64,000 nucleotides of DNA, from the NCBI GenBank assembly GCA_001599595.1, contig BCHH01000020.1:62001-126000 (forward strand). Reading direction: 5' to 3'. The translations under genes were made by a program, and so were the position numbers. Numbering within the stretch: the first letter of the stretch is position 1; each line of letters starts with the position of its first letter. The notes below the pieces were generated by a model that ran no database searches, was not told the DNA's origin, and saw only the letters and a list, made by a program, of their open reading frames with translations. The stretch is from Beverwykella pulmonaria (taxonomy: Eukaryota > Ascomycota > Dothideomycetes > Pleosporales > Melanommataceae). Of this stretch, positions 54,101 to 64,000 are shown piece after piece.

Positions 54101-55808
54101 CGATACTGCGAGCCGTTGTCGTACAGCCGTTGGGCTTGTGCAGCATGACTAAGAAATCCGTGAAGAGGAGGAAAATGCCAGAGGTAGTTCCTGGGCCATG
54201 GAGCTCTCCATGATAAGGTGGCGAAAGCTCTACAAAATCGTAGGCAGCAATGAGGCGGCCCTGGGGATTGAAAGATGGCGGCCAAGAGAAGACCATTTTG
54301 CGTAGTCGGTCGAAAACTTTGATCTGCTGTGCTGTTGGGCCGTCCCTCGAGCATATCTCGGAAATGATGTCCCTGGCCTTGAGAAACGACTTGATGGCTG
54401 GGTGGCGGACCGGAAGCTGCTTGATGATATTGTCAATGTACAGATTGTAGCGAGGAAGGCGCTGGACTGGCTCGATGAGCATGGACATTAATCGCTGCTC
54501 CCCAGTCTCGTAGACTCTTTTCGAGAAACTCGAGCCAGTGTCCTTCATGAAAACCTTCAGGAACTGAGAGAAGTCGGCATGGGCTCCCATGTAATCCGTG
54601 TAACAGTCGCCGAACTGTGGAAACCACTCTGCCAGGGCCTTGGCAAGGGCTGCTGCGCCAGTAACATCGGGAGGGTCTTTCTGTCCGCGTAAGGGAGCCA
54701 CGAAAATGCCGTCTGTGGTTTTTTCGATGTCCTGGATCGCATCGTTTTCCGTTTCCTCCAAGATCACTCGTATGGTCTCCAAGAAGTTAGAGTTCACTTC
54801 GAGAATCTTGTCTAAGCTCGGCGGGAACAGTCCTTTGAGAGCCTGCTCGCTCGGGCTCGTGCTTGAAAAAGCTTTATGCTTCGCTTTCTGGCGGAAATCA
54901 ACCGCGACGCTGTGGACCAGATCGTAGACCTTGCTGACGTAGTTCTCCTCCGTGTCCAGAAGCTCGCACATTTCTCGCCTGAGGTTTTCCTTTTGCGTTC
55001 TGGAGAAAGATTGTGACCGGTTGATGGCTGTCGGTTTCGATGGCGCTCGTCGCAGACGTGAAGTAGGGAGGAACGCTGCGTCTCCAAACAGCTTGACCAC
55101 GGGTGCGTAGGAGCCGTATCGCTGCTGTAAGAGGTCGTCTTCGGTCTCGTCGAACTGTGCTGATTCCCGGGCGTCTAGCTTCTGAATGCTGCCCTGGGGC
55201 AGAACCACGTCCACATCCAGCCACGACAGGGTCTGCTCTCCCAGGGCGTGCCGCACGTCGACGATGACTTCAGCCGCATTCTCGACCTTGACCATGCGCG
55301 TAGCGATCATGGCGGCGTGCGACTCTGAGAAGACCTTGGGGGCCGAGGGCAGGCGGCCCATGGAGCTGTACTGCTTCTCCCAGACATTTTTGACGTGGGC
55401 GGGCAGCTCGGCAAAGTATTTGTACAGGCTGAAGGCGAGGCCGCGGCATATCTCGTCGCCCTGCTCTTCCCGCGGAAGACAAGTGACTGCGCTGTAGAAG
55501 GTGGCGGTGGGGGATATGATGAGCCGGGCGAAGTTCTGCAGGCCGGCTGGGGTGAAGATGTGGGCTTGGATGCGAGAATGCGTTGCCTGGGTGGACGTGG
55601 ACGTCGGCCCGTAGAAGATGAGAACGGGCGAGCCCGAGAGCAGCTCGTCGGTGGCGTAGAACAGGGACAGGTCGCTGGGGGGGAGCGCCGCGGGCTCGGG
55701 GACGATGACCACCATGTTGGCAGCTTGGGCGTAAATGAGTGACTGAGTGGGAGACAAGAGCGCGCCAATGTGATTAGAGCAGAGGGCGAAGTCGCAAGGG
55801 CATGGCAA
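51150..55808 (-). CDS. Rho guanine nucleotide exchange factor, Bud3-like
   Basis: A 1552-aa, single-exon protein. The N-terminal region reads LSLFYATDELLSGSPVLIFY and EEQGDEICRGLAFSLYKYFA, which I associate with filamentous-fungal Bud3, a RhoGEF acting at septation sites on Rho4. The DH domain lies at ~280-490 (MCELLDTEENYVSKVYDLVH; MLIEPVQRLPRYNLYIDNII) and is followed by a PH-like region. Residues ~830-1010 form a helical region (FEKFLNREWKEKMGPVISHA) that resembles a RhoGAP-type fold, without certainty. The C-terminal ~450 residues are Ser/Pro-rich, and the last ~150 form a coiled coil (LRKENARLKREVAGLKAQIR). Met32 (55715, MVVIVPEPAALPPSDLSLFY) is a plausible alternative start. The RhoGEF call is firm and Bud3 orthology is likely. 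Confidence 0.82.
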   Translation of the reverse strand: MPCPCDFALCSNHIGALLSPTQSLIYAQAANMVVIVPEPAALPPSDLSLFYATDELLSGSPVLIFYGPTSTSTQATHSRIQAHIFTPAGLQNFARLIISPTATFYSAVTCLPREEQGDEICRGLAFSLYKYFAELPAHVKNVWEKQYSSMGRLPSAPKVFSESHAAMIATRMVKVENAAEVIVDVRHALGEQTLSWLDVDVVLPQGSIQKLDARESAQFDETEDDLLQQRYGSYAPVVKLFGDAAFLPTSRLRRAPSKPTAINRSQSFSRTQKENLRREMCELLDTEENYVSKVYDLVHSVAVDFRQKAKHKAFSSTSPSEQALKGLFPPSLDKILEVNSNFLETIRVILEETENDAIQDIEKTTDGIFVAPLRGQKDPPDVTGAAALAKALAEWFPQFGDCYTDYMGAHADFSQFLKVFMKDTGSSFSKRVYETGEQRLMSMLIEPVQRLPRYNLYIDNIIKQLPVRHPAIKSFLKARDIISEICSRDGPTAQQIKVFDRLRKMVFSWPPSFNPQGRLIAAYDFVELSPPYHGELHGPGTTSGIFLLFTDFLVMLHKPNGCTTTARSIVADLDNPKFAEAFSGSTELIFHQQLKLCDVFLSEHAEGNILQLISPTPTSSQPSRPKSRDQQNMGVRMFFLQGAHEGKAHKCVEEVAKAKIEGRFSEAERESGKWEVRSATGDLNFFSSVSENVGGQTIEGRREPAKVQIMVDPSKFSHTAKVGDNGIEMTISISVPEDGFFLLEFAGVNDFTARDKLTSVEFLPVLTKRLGNFFQLRNTIKNPTLAEAYLFQNQQILKALRLQIDEIEEGMDSKSRPNSPVKMLSNLFGGSVGKEGGARKLHRNMPSMGEIPRIAPLLPPAPTRTHSRDGELSRPTSSNKTIGFNNSATPTDSLTKLEETFATLILAMHARKGNIVGQSVRRRAVADDLAVNEVYNSLLENPSNMDIAAHSPVDVLFAAFEKFLNREWKEKMGPVISHATLISLQMKSDSMYPGEFEEYFRTTFNELAPQNQRSLRAIIRLLAELLDGTVNDGDRGILTAAFAEMLVPEGNPNDFISLMDRFIQDIEALFSMQQSGFTTPNYGSVDSKGRSTAAGSMNSNTSLRKRLGFGTLSRENSKSENESKVGSLWRSLSKNSHGAESQPPSLSKAGPASLGRSNSIDANMRVSPKRPSSRDRPTVLGAFSFEGGSSPYSRSFLGAALKTIGEVPSTAGPPRKKRRSSLSDLKALQFADNAPTWSPQTPRHPDSSHRNQRQSSASPSTPSRTTPSQAKQSSIPTPMRLGSPMRKENSQANGPDRVRPKSIATKLEKQDEVTIKAHGPTKRRTDSTSAIPTLKPIGAGLSERPTSGNTVKVHSSTPRPLMKPGGSANSTKKLKMQSPQKLRERLQNQQRDIETASKDLQSELSAIGHELNTRSTPRLTTQTSAPPSIGPTSNKALEVRIASLEKHLKTTLETLVTRTSSISQDVATSLQVSEARAKRLDQLYRDMNAENEALYVRFNEELEKVEQSVRKGKGNEEVDRRMRASEEEAARLRKENARLKREVAGLKAQIRE

Positions 55809-56233
55809 TAGCGAGCGTGGGTGGTGAGATTAAAAAGGCAGTGCCATATTGGGGTGGGGAGGTGAAGCTGTGCGTGCGGTGAAGGAGCGCGTGTTGAGTC
55901 GAGGTGCAGGTAAACAAAGACGCACGCCGGCGGGAAAGAGTTCAACGGATTCTCAGCAGCAGCCGAAACAAGGCCACTTGATGCCGGCCAAGCGCGCCCA
56001 CAAGCTGCACGTCGAATTGAAACGTGAGACCGGTGCGACGAGGAAGGCTAGGGGTTCCCAGCAGACAGGAAACATTGGCCTTGCCGCCTCGAATCGCGCC
56101 TCCAGTAGCGCGCGAAACAGCCCGGCCGGCGATCGGTGGAGGGCGCCCCGCAAACAAAACAGTCCAGCATCCACCAGCGTCACCATCACCACATGCACAT
56201 GCAATCCCTCCTGCCGCTCGCATAGACACAGCG
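55809..56233. other. Divergent promoter, RhoGEF / DCC1
   Basis: 425 bp between two divergent genes. It has high GC and no additional gene. Confidence 0.45.
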
Positions 56234-57320
56234 ATGGCGACGCAGCAAGGCGAGGGCGGCGTGCCCTTTGCCATTGCCCACGACATGCAGCACTTCCGCC
56301 TGCTCGAGCTGCCCCCCGAGATGGTCGCGCTGCTCGATGCGCCCAGTCCGCCCCAGTAGGCCCGTCCCGTCGCTGTGTCGAGGCGCTCCTGTCCTGACCC
56401 TCCTCTCTAGGCTGACCATCAAGTCGCAGCCCTCCCCTGCGTCGGATGCCCCGACCTCCAAGCCTGCATATGCCGTGCTCTGTACCCCCAACGCGTCGTT
56501 CCGGCTTCGTCAGGTGCAGACATCCAACACCCTCTTCGTTACCCGGCCCATGCTCGAAGCCCATGGCAACGAGATGCCCGTTCCCACCACGCGTGCAATT
56601 GCTTCGTGCTCTGCCACGTTAGAGATGCAGCCCGCCGATGGCTCTGCTCTCGCGTATTGGGAGGAGGTGCTGCCGTTGTACGACATGGTTGATGGGGAGG
56701 TGGAGGCAGCAGGCAATGGGAAGAGCAAGGCCAGCATTTTCCCCGATATCCCGCTGTCCGATGGCCAGTGTGAGAATGCTTGGCGGGAGATGATGGCATT
56801 TGAGTTCGCAGGGAGCTCGTGGCGGCCCTCTGCGAATACCCTCTCGCAGGTGTGGAAGTCGATCAACGCAGCCGCCCTGGCCGAAGGCGTGCAGCTCGAC
56901 AGCCAGTTCCTCACGGACGACGTAGCGAACGCTGTTGCCGAGGAAGGGTATCCTGCTACGCTTGCGGCTGCCCTCCTTCGGCGCCTTTCCAACGATGACC
57001 AAGACCAAGAGGGCCCTTGGTCCTGCCTCGATCGAACCAAGACGGTTTCTTTCGTGGGCAGAACATTGTTGGAGGCAAAAAGCGGGGGTCCGGCATATCT
57101 CACCGCTGAATTCCTCGATATGTGGAAAGATTGCGTGCCTGAGGCATGGCGGAAAGATGCCGAGCTGAATGCCATTGCTGGCGTATACAATCTGCCTAGT
57201 TCAACGACCATAGGGTTGAAACCAACCGCAGGAGCTACCACAACAGCGGAGCCATCCTCCAAGGCAGGAACCTCGTCTCGGAAGTGGCACGAAAAGTTTG
57301 GCAGAGCACGGCAACGCTAA
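56234..57320 (+). CDS. DCC1: Sister chromatid cohesion protein DCC1
   Basis: A subunit of the Ctf18-Dcc1-Ctf8 alternative clamp loader, which supports PCNA loading and sister chromatid cohesion. Exons 56234-56355 and 56411-57320 give 343 aa. The N-terminus has the conserved FRLLELPPEMVALLDA, then QLTIKSQ across the intron. Next is AVLCTPNASFRLRQVQTSNT, the region by which Dcc1 proteins are recognised. The C-terminal winged-helix region includes LDRTKTVSFVGRTLLEAKSG and FLDMWKDCVPEAWRKDAELN. The Ser/Thr-rich tail ends SRKWHEKFGRARQR. Length agrees with the family. The gene is divergent from the RhoGEF gene. Confidence 0.9.
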
Positions 57321-57436
57321 ACACCCATCTTGAATTCAAGGGCATACTGATCCTCTTTTCACATCGGAGGGCAAAATGCCCGGCAAGTAGTACGTGTGGC
57401 ACTACAGTCCATCATTCTGAACACTGTCCTCTCCCT

Positions 57437-58138
57437 CTACATAGGCATTCTCCTAATCTCCTCAATCGTCCAATACTTCCTCATATTCTCCGCGCCCAGC
57501 TGCGCCACCTCGTCGTCCAAATGCTGCCACAGCACCTCCCCAAAGCTTTCCATCACTCCCTTCAACTCCCCCAACCTCAGTTCCCGCTCCCCACTCCTAC
57601 ACGCCTTCAAATACTCCTCCATCCTATCCAGCCCCTTGTGTATCTCCTTATGCTGCGTCAGCAACTCCAACTCTTTTCGAAAGGCCGGCATCTTCTTCGC
57701 CAAGACGGGGAAAATATGCGCTTCTTCAATCCCATGGTGCATATTGAGCTGCGAGCAGAGCTGTTGACCCATTTGGATAAATTGCCGGATTGACATCCCA
57801 TCGGGACGTTTATTCTTTTCGCAAGCGGTCATGAGCTGTGTCCAGGTAGAGCGGAAGTGGTTGTGGTAGTAGTCCATGTGCTCGGCCATGCGGTTGTACT
57901 GCTGGAATTCGGATGGCGTGAGCTTTGGTAATGGCTTTTCGGTGCATGATGGCTGAGTGCTCGTCTCCGGGGTTGCGTCGGCCATTGTTCCTGGGGATGA
58001 GGTTTGTTTGTTGATACCAATATCGATGTGGAAAAATGGCGTCGAAGTAAAATTCCGAGGAGGTCGCAATGTCGATGGCGGGGCTATTCCGCGTTGAAAG
58101 GCTCGATGTACTCCTCTAAAGGCCCCTACGCTCTTCAT
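57437..58138 (-). CDS. Hemerythrin-like (HHE) domain protein with possible mitochondrial presequence
   Basis: A single-exon, 233-aa protein. The HHE four-helix domain lies at ~75-200, with candidate iron ligands in HMDYYHNHFRS, LNMHHGIEEAHIFPVL, LLTQHKEIHKGLDRME and VLWQHLDDE. From the first Met the N-terminus is MKSVGAFRGVHRAFQRGIAP, then STLRPPRNFTSTPFF; it is basic, free of acidic residues and similar to a mitochondrial targeting sequence. A second Met at 57986 (MADATPETST) would give a 182-aa cytosolic form. The domain would bind a di-iron centre or respond to oxygen, metal or nitric oxide. The gene converges on DCC1, with 116 bp between the stops. Confidence 0.88.
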   Translation of the reverse strand: MKSVGAFRGVHRAFQRGIAPPSTLRPPRNFTSTPFFHIDIGINKQTSSPGTMADATPETSTQPSCTEKPLPKLTPSEFQQYNRMAEHMDYYHNHFRSTWTQLMTACEKNKRPDGMSIRQFIQMGQQLCSQLNMHHGIEEAHIFPVLAKKMPAFRKELELLTQHKEIHKGLDRMEEYLKACRSGERELRLGELKGVMESFGEVLWQHLDDEVAQLGAENMRKYWTIEEIRRMPM

Positions 58139-59058
58139 CGAATACGCCCTTCACTCAGAAGAAAAGAGAAGACTCTTCTTATCACCAAATACTCTCGACA
58201 GCCATTATCCGTATTTCGCTCGAAATGGCGATACTTCTTTGGCCACTCACGCCCCGGGCGATCATTCGTTACAAAGCTCGGATCGGAGGTTCTGATATCC
58301 GAGCCGGCACGGGCGAGGGTTGCGCCGATGCGATGGGAGTATTACAAAGCGGAACTAAAGAACATGTAGTGGGAATCTATGTGAGATTGTGGGTATTGTG
58401 AGCTACGTTGGATTTTTCCTGGACTTAGGCACTCGTCCGTGGTGATACTGTGTGCGCTTAAGCTATCCCTTTGTTCGACCCTATTCGGATTTGCCCTGGC
58501 CCCCTTCCAGCTCATCATCTCACTTCTCAAGCCTTTTTCTCGATGCATCTGCAACTTATATTTCGCTACTTGCCCCTTCCCTCTTGCTCGCATATCTGAG
58601 CTCAGGCTAGTAATCGCCAGGAGCATACTCACTGGCAGGTTTGCTGCGGTCCCAGAGTTGGTGGAGTGTTGTAGTCTAGAGGTTGGGGGCGAAAGACTTT
58701 GAATAGGGTAAGAGAAAGGTTGAGAGTCGAGAGTCGAGACTAGTTGAGAGAGATTACTGAGGGATCGTGGAGAGAAAGGCTGACGAAGAGATTTCGACGA
58801 GAGCGCTACATTTGCGGGAGACACGCGACCACAACACCTACGACTAGGCAAGAGAGAAGAGATCAAATCACAACAAAAGCCCCCAGAGTTGTAGTGCGCA
58901 AAATAAATATCAATTTGTCTCTCCCCTACATATCTACACTCACCATTTTCTGTCCCCTCAAAAATGTACAAAGCAAAAGAGTAGCGCAAAACATATCCAA
59001 AGACAATGCTCTAGCATCCACGTCCATCTCTAATCCCCATCTATTTATGCCAAACAAT
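58139..59058. other. Intergenic region
   Basis: Promoter of the hemerythrin gene and 3' flank of the GH7 gene. Long open frames on both strands are not supported by codon pattern or homology. Confidence 0.45.
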
Positions 59059-60529
59059 CTATGCGGGCTGAGCAAAGGTAGATCCAATGGGGCCGAACCT
59101 GATGTTGGAGTAGATGACAGTAGCGCCAGGGGAATTGGTCTCGACATCTTCAGGCTTGCCAGAGTCAGTGGAGCATGTGCCGCGACCGATACCGGGGGCG
59201 GACGCGTCCTTGTCGGTGGGGTAGGTGGAGTCGAGCCAGAGCATGTTGACAGAGTGGTCATCCCAGAGGGACATGACAAGGACGTGGCCGCGGGCGAGGG
59301 AAGCACCCATGGTGCTGAGGCCGCCAAGAGTCTTGAAGTGCGTATGGTCGCCGAAGGCAGCCTTCTGCTGGTCGCAGAACTTGTCGGTGATGGAGTTGCC
59401 ATCAACACCGGCGATGGTGGAGTCGGTGTTCTTGAAGACCTTGCCGTCCTGGACATAGAAGCGCTTAATGTCGGTAAGACTGGAGCCGGAGCCGATAAAT
59501 TGGGTAACAACAGTCATCTTCTTGGTGGTGTCGAGGGTCATGCCCGGGCCGTAGAAGTCTTTGACGCCCATGCGGTAACTCTGTTGAATTATTAGATACT
59601 ACAGTCTATTTAGTAGACAGGACCGGTACTTACGTTGAAATCACACCCGTCCTTGTCGCAGACGCCGTCGTAGCGCTGGTCGCCATCACCGCAGTCGGTG
59701 CCAGTGCAGGCGGTAATACCCGTACCCTTGCAGGGGTGGGGAGTGTAGGCAGTGGAGATAGAGTTGGCCTCCCAGAGATCCATCTCCGCGCAGCAAGCGC
59801 CCATCTTTCCGCTTCCGGCGTTCTTGTCATTGGGAGATGGCTGCCAGCCGTCGGAGTTGGCCTTTCCTTGGATCCACTTGACATCGTGGGGGCACTGGGC
59901 GTCACAGTATCCTACTTTGAATCAGTACAGATAAAGAATCATGATCAGTAGTTCAACTCACCAGTTCCGTACTTGGCACCAGCCTTGTTATTTCCCTTGC
60001 CCATGCCACCGTCGGCGGCCATCTCGACGAAGTACAGGGCGCCATTCAGACCGCAAGGAAGCTTAGAAACATCCACATCAAAGGTGAACTCCTTTCCAAT
60101 GGGGTTGAACATCTGGTACTTGCTGTCGGACTCCATGAGGTAGGTACGGGATCCAATATTGGTCGAGTACGAGCCCTTCGTGACGAACTTGAGGGTAAGA
60201 GCATCAGAGCTGGTAGAGATACCGTAGGTTCCAGAGTAGTCAGCACCGTCAATGGCACAGGCCTTCGCGCAGGCAGCACCATCTTGGCAGGTGGTAGTGT
60301 TCCAGGCGTTGTCGGTGTAGCAGTTGGTGTAGCCCGAGGTGACGTGAGCCCATCGCCAGTTAGCATCGATGGTGATGGAGCCGCTCTTGGTAGTACAGCT
60401 GGTTCCACCGGTTCCAGTGCAAGTCTTCCAGGACATCTTCGGGTGGGTTTCGGTCTGTTGCGTACCGACCTGCTGAGCGCAGGCGGCCCCGAAGAGGGAG
60501 AGAGATGTGAGTGCGAGTGACTTGTACAT
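59059..60529 (-). CDS. Glycoside hydrolase family 7 cellulase (cellobiohydrolase-like), no CBM
   Basis: This secreted GH7 enzyme hydrolyses crystalline or amorphous cellulose from chain ends. Exons 60529-59962, 59911-59634 and 59580-59059 give 455 aa. The signal peptide is [20 protein letters not shown]. The mature start is [20 protein letters not shown]. Catalytic residues lie in [12 protein letters not shown] (the E-x-D-x-x-E motif). Other GH7 landmarks are [23 protein letters not shown] joined to SYRMG across intron 2, and [11 protein letters not shown]...MLWLDSTYP. Multiple Cys pairs fit the ten-disulphide fold. The protein ends [11 protein letters not shown] right after the catalytic core, so there is no linker or cellulose-binding module. 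Loop content favours cellobiohydrolase over endoglucanase, but not decisively. Confidence 0.93.
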
Positions 60530-60589
60530 GATGACTGGGCGAAGAATGGCTGTTGGATGAAGGATTGAAATGGGCTTGGGTTTACTGTC

Positions 60590-60597
60590 CTTATATA
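60590..60597 (-). promoter_or_regulatory. TATA box of the GH7 gene
   Basis: TATATAAG on the minus strand, 61 bp upstream of the ATG at 60529. The spacing is plausible for a strongly expressed secreted enzyme with a short leader. Confidence 0.55.
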
Positions 60598-63500
60598 CAC
60601 CACCAGTGACCCTCGGACACCATCTTCGATATATCAAAGATCAATCCAAATCATCACAGGGGTTTGGTCACGATCCAATCATTACCTGTGTCTAGAATAT
60701 TGCCACCAATCTCGTGTGAGCCACGGCTCGTCGGGAACATTCGAAAAAGATGTTAGTGAAGATATAATGAAGAGTAGATGAGATGCTGTCCTGTCGTGGA
60801 GAGACTCTGGGGTAAATGCGGAGATCTGTGCGCTGCTAAGACGGGAACCTTGCTTCTAGAAGACTGTGGGTAACGTGACAACCCGAATGTGATCTGCAAA
60901 CTGCCCTTAGAACACTCTGGATAAAGTATCTTGCGGCCCTTGACTTCGTAGGATGCAATCAATCACTGACATTTTCTGGCCGAAGCCCCTTGCTCTAGGA
61001 ACCATGCATTAGCACGCTACCTCAAGGAGAAGAGGATGGGGCAACATCTGCGTGACTCAATCCCATCTCTGTCTCTCAGATACGGTGAACAAGCTTATTT
61101 CCAGTGTGTCGACGTGAGAATGATCGCTGCTAGACGCTCGTTCAAACCGAGAATGGAACTTCGGCGACACGCAGCTAAGATTGTGTCAAGTGGGGCACTG
61201 ACGAAGATCGATATGCAAATATCGTCTTCTGATGTCTCAGACCCTGGCTCGTTTACTTTGACCCTGCTTCGCCCCGCTGGAATTGCAAGAAACCTTCTAG
61301 AAGGGACAACTAATCTGAATAAGAAAGGTCACGCATTGCTCAGGACACCAGCGTCCAGGAACGCGGTTGTCAGCCTCTTGATCGGAACTTCTCGCATTTA
61401 AATTGGATGCATCGGTTGCTGGCCTCTACTATGAATAAAAATTGGCGTTGTGGCGGTGGCAGAGCTTTGCTTGGAACCAGTCTGTAACATCAGCAATATG
61501 AGAAGATTTCCTCTCCACTCTCAAATTTGCGAGGCCCCTCTTCCCGCAGGAACTCATCATCAATTTAAACAGCATCATGCAACGAACGCACGCCGGACGA
61601 GCGCCTTTTGCGCTGATTTTGATGGTAACGATATAGGTGTGGATCACGTCCGATAGTTGATAGCTTGGCGTAGGAGGTGAGCTTTTCGGAGCAGACGGGA
61701 ACGTTTCCACCAGACGAGCACGTGCGGCGCCTCTAATGTAAGGCCCCACGTCTTAAGATCTTCATTAAGTGGCTTTCTTCCGAAGATTCGGATCTGAAAT
61801 CTGCATCTTTCTTTGCAAATTACAAGGGGGTATATGTACGTCAGGATAAGCATCGCTCTGACGGAAGGCTGTTCAGCCAAAAGTCACAGTGTCAAGCCGT
61901 GTGAGGCGTTCCTCAAGGGACGGTGCTTGCTGCTTCCTCGTATCAGTATGTTCTCTGTTGAAATTGGGGATAATCCCAGTGATTTTTTGCTTCATCGTAG
62001 TTTGACTTGGAGATACATGGAAATTTCGCCCTAGCTCCACGCCAAGACATGAGCGAACGCTTTGTGGTGTGGTTGGACGCGACCTCGAGATAGAAATCAG
62101 CCTGAGTTGATCATGCAGGCAATATGACATCTGAGCTTCCGACCTGAGCCTCACACCGAGACTGATGGTGGTCGCCGGGTTTTCCTCTGTTAAATCCAGG
62201 TTCGCGTAGACACGCCGTCGAATGAGGTGTCCTCTGCGGAGCCTCGACAGGGATCTCTATAGTGCAACCGCCGTCCCAGTGTAACCGTTAGAGTAGCCAG
62301 GAAATCAACGTATGGAATATAGACAGCTAAGGTCTGAGCGCGAGGTATATGCACGTACCGATACGCTTCCGCATCGAATGCGTCCTTCCGTCCTTGTCGC
62401 AGAGTGCTCGAACCAAGGCTTATGTCTTTACTTTGCTTAGAGCAAATGCAGTCATATTCAGGAGTCGAATCTCGGGTTCGCCTCGGAGAGAGGCACACTG
62501 ACCGCCGAAAGTGCACAGCATGCGTGAGTACCATAATGTGAAAAAGGAGACACGCGATCATGAGCCTTGTATGTCGGAGATGGAGAGTCCCTTTTCTCGA
62601 GGCTTACATTGAGTCATGGAGACATTCATCATTTAAAGGTCGTCGAAGACATAACCTGTCGCAAAGAAAGATGAGAAAGGCCGTCTAAGGCCGTTAAATG
62701 CCGCGGTATGCGAGAGCGTTTGGGCATCATTGCCGCGTGCATAGAAAAATCTCTCCAGTCGCGAAGAGCCAATTTGGAGTCCTTGGAACAATAAACATCG
62801 CCAATATAGCCAAGGATTTTGTGTGGCAGCGAGAGTGGTAGTGAGAGTGGAAGTGTACCAAAGAGACGTGGATGGGAAGATCAAATGAGAGGCAACAGCG
62901 TCAGCGCTAGTATCAAACAGGGTTAGCCTCTTCCACCGCTCAATATCATCCGCACCACTTGCAGTACAGCATACGACTGGAGACATTCGCTGAGATGCTT
63001 CGTCTCCGCATGGTGGGCGAGTCTATTCGCTAATACTATTTGATCTGGTATGGTCAACCTCATGGGCGACCTGCTTCGTTGCCACTCAGACATCATGCGC
63101 ATCTGATACCAAGAAGTCTTTCGATCTCATGCACATCAAAATCAGTGCCAGGGTAACTACTCACATGATTACACAGCACTCTGGAAAACACGCACGAGAT
63201 TTCAGAGGAACAAGCTGAACAAGACAGTGCGGACTTCTTGGAGAGATACGCCATGACTTGTCTCCAAAACGGCACTGTACTCTCAGCTACTCAGACTCAG
63301 AGTTCGGCGCCTGCCTCGGATGAGGATGTAGGATTATTTTGCGCATTTCAATAAGACAACTGCCTGAGGAAGTGCTAGACATGGATCCGTAGATACATAT
63401 GAGCTGAACAACTACAGTGGGAACTTTCGAATAGATCTCTCACCCTTGGCCCATAGCGAGAGTGGAAGGTCTAGTCTCTACCTTTGTGCACTTAACAGCG

Positions 63501-63737
63501 TTATATCTTAATAGCCTGGTTTTGTTGCTCCCCGTTCTTTTCTGCATCAAGGTACTGCAGTGGGGATCAATCATGCAGAAGACTACTGTAAGCGTAGTTG
63601 GGTAACGATAACGCCATCTTCAAGCATATACACAACATCGATCCCTTCTCATTTCCTTGACTAGCTCCTAATCCGACTCTATATCGCTCGCGTTCTAGTC
63701 TTAATTCCTTCCATCTTCTTCTCTTGTATATATCTTC
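60598..63737. other. Long intergenic region
   Basis: About 3.1 kb with no supportable gene. Open frames up to ~120 codons occur on both strands, but none shows a motif, splice structure or repeated domain. The first ~400 bp is the GH7 promoter. Confidence 0.45.
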
Positions 63738-63986
63738 TCACCGCAACCCACGCCATCTCCTCAAAGTTAAACTAATCAAACTATTCGGCGCCTCAAACTC
63801 CACATCCGCGGCGTTGATTATGCGAAGCTTCATCAACTTCTCGAAACGAACTTTCTGGGACCTAATCCATGCCTGAGCCGGTCCGCTAAACTCCAGCACA
63901 ACATCTGGGAACGATGTTGGCCAAGAAACAATTTTTGGCTCCATGGAAGAATATCTCCTCCTGTTTTTGGTCGGGTCTTCGTTCAT
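63738..63986 (-). other. Open frame at window edge, possible 3' end of a gene
   Basis: An 82-codon minus-strand frame (MNEDPTKNRRRYSSMEPKIV ... SLTLRRWRGLR) reaches almost to the window end. It could be the last exon of a gene beyond the edge. The composition is protein-like but no family was recognised. Confidence 0.25.
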
Positions 63987-64000
63987 GACGATGGTAAGGT

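Noticed and set aside
58342..58989. 215-codon minus-strand frame upstream of the hemerythrin gene
   Set aside because: Ser/Leu-rich translation without domain; overlaps promoter sequence.

Overview
The window is from a filamentous ascomycete (Pezizomycotina). Most genes carry short GT-AG introns of about 45-125 nt with CTAAC/CTGAC-like branch sites. The gene content fits: a Dicer-like protein, a GH7 cellulase, UstYa-family (DUF3328) proteins, a PTH11/SAT4-type rhodopsin-domain membrane protein, and fungal pogo and Tc1/mariner transposons whose reading frames carry stops of the type left by C:G to T:A decay. Intron positions were placed by hand. Each spliced model was checked for an intact reading frame, and every spliced gene listed as CDS closes exactly.

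Layout. 1-4.4 kb holds an Iah1-like esterase (5' end outside the window), a TAP42 homologue and an epoxide hydrolase. 4.4-13.3 kb is accessory: a decayed P450, an F-box protein, a secreted low-complexity protein, a repeat-containing protein and a 101-aa secreted repeat protein. 14.4-20.7 kb looks like a small specialised-metabolism locus: an aldehyde dehydrogenase, two UstYa-family proteins arranged tail to tail, and a seven-helix membrane protein. 21.8-26.5 kb is a dcl-1-type Dicer.

27.0-32.4 kb is a transposon island. A pogo element has perfect 68-bp terminal inverted repeats and carries two LTR insertions, each with a 5-bp target duplication. A Tc1-like element abuts it, and a mariner relic follows. 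A 150-N assembly gap lies inside the second LTR insertion.

32.6-60.5 kb is mostly housekeeping: an MFS transporter, a U1A/U2B''-type RRM protein, V-ATPase subunit D, SYF1, a small conserved protein, a FIG4-type Sac phosphatase, a second (allantoate/nicotinate-type) MFS transporter, a Bud3-like RhoGEF, DCC1, a hemerythrin-domain protein and a GH7 cellulase. The last 3.5 kb holds nothing convincing.

The observations most worth checking are three micro-exons (7, 10 and 11 nt), each of which exactly restores a conserved motif; a GC-AG intron in the aldehyde dehydrogenase; the paired UstYa genes near a small secreted repeat protein; and the nested transposons, where excising the two LTR insertions restores the pogo transposase frame.
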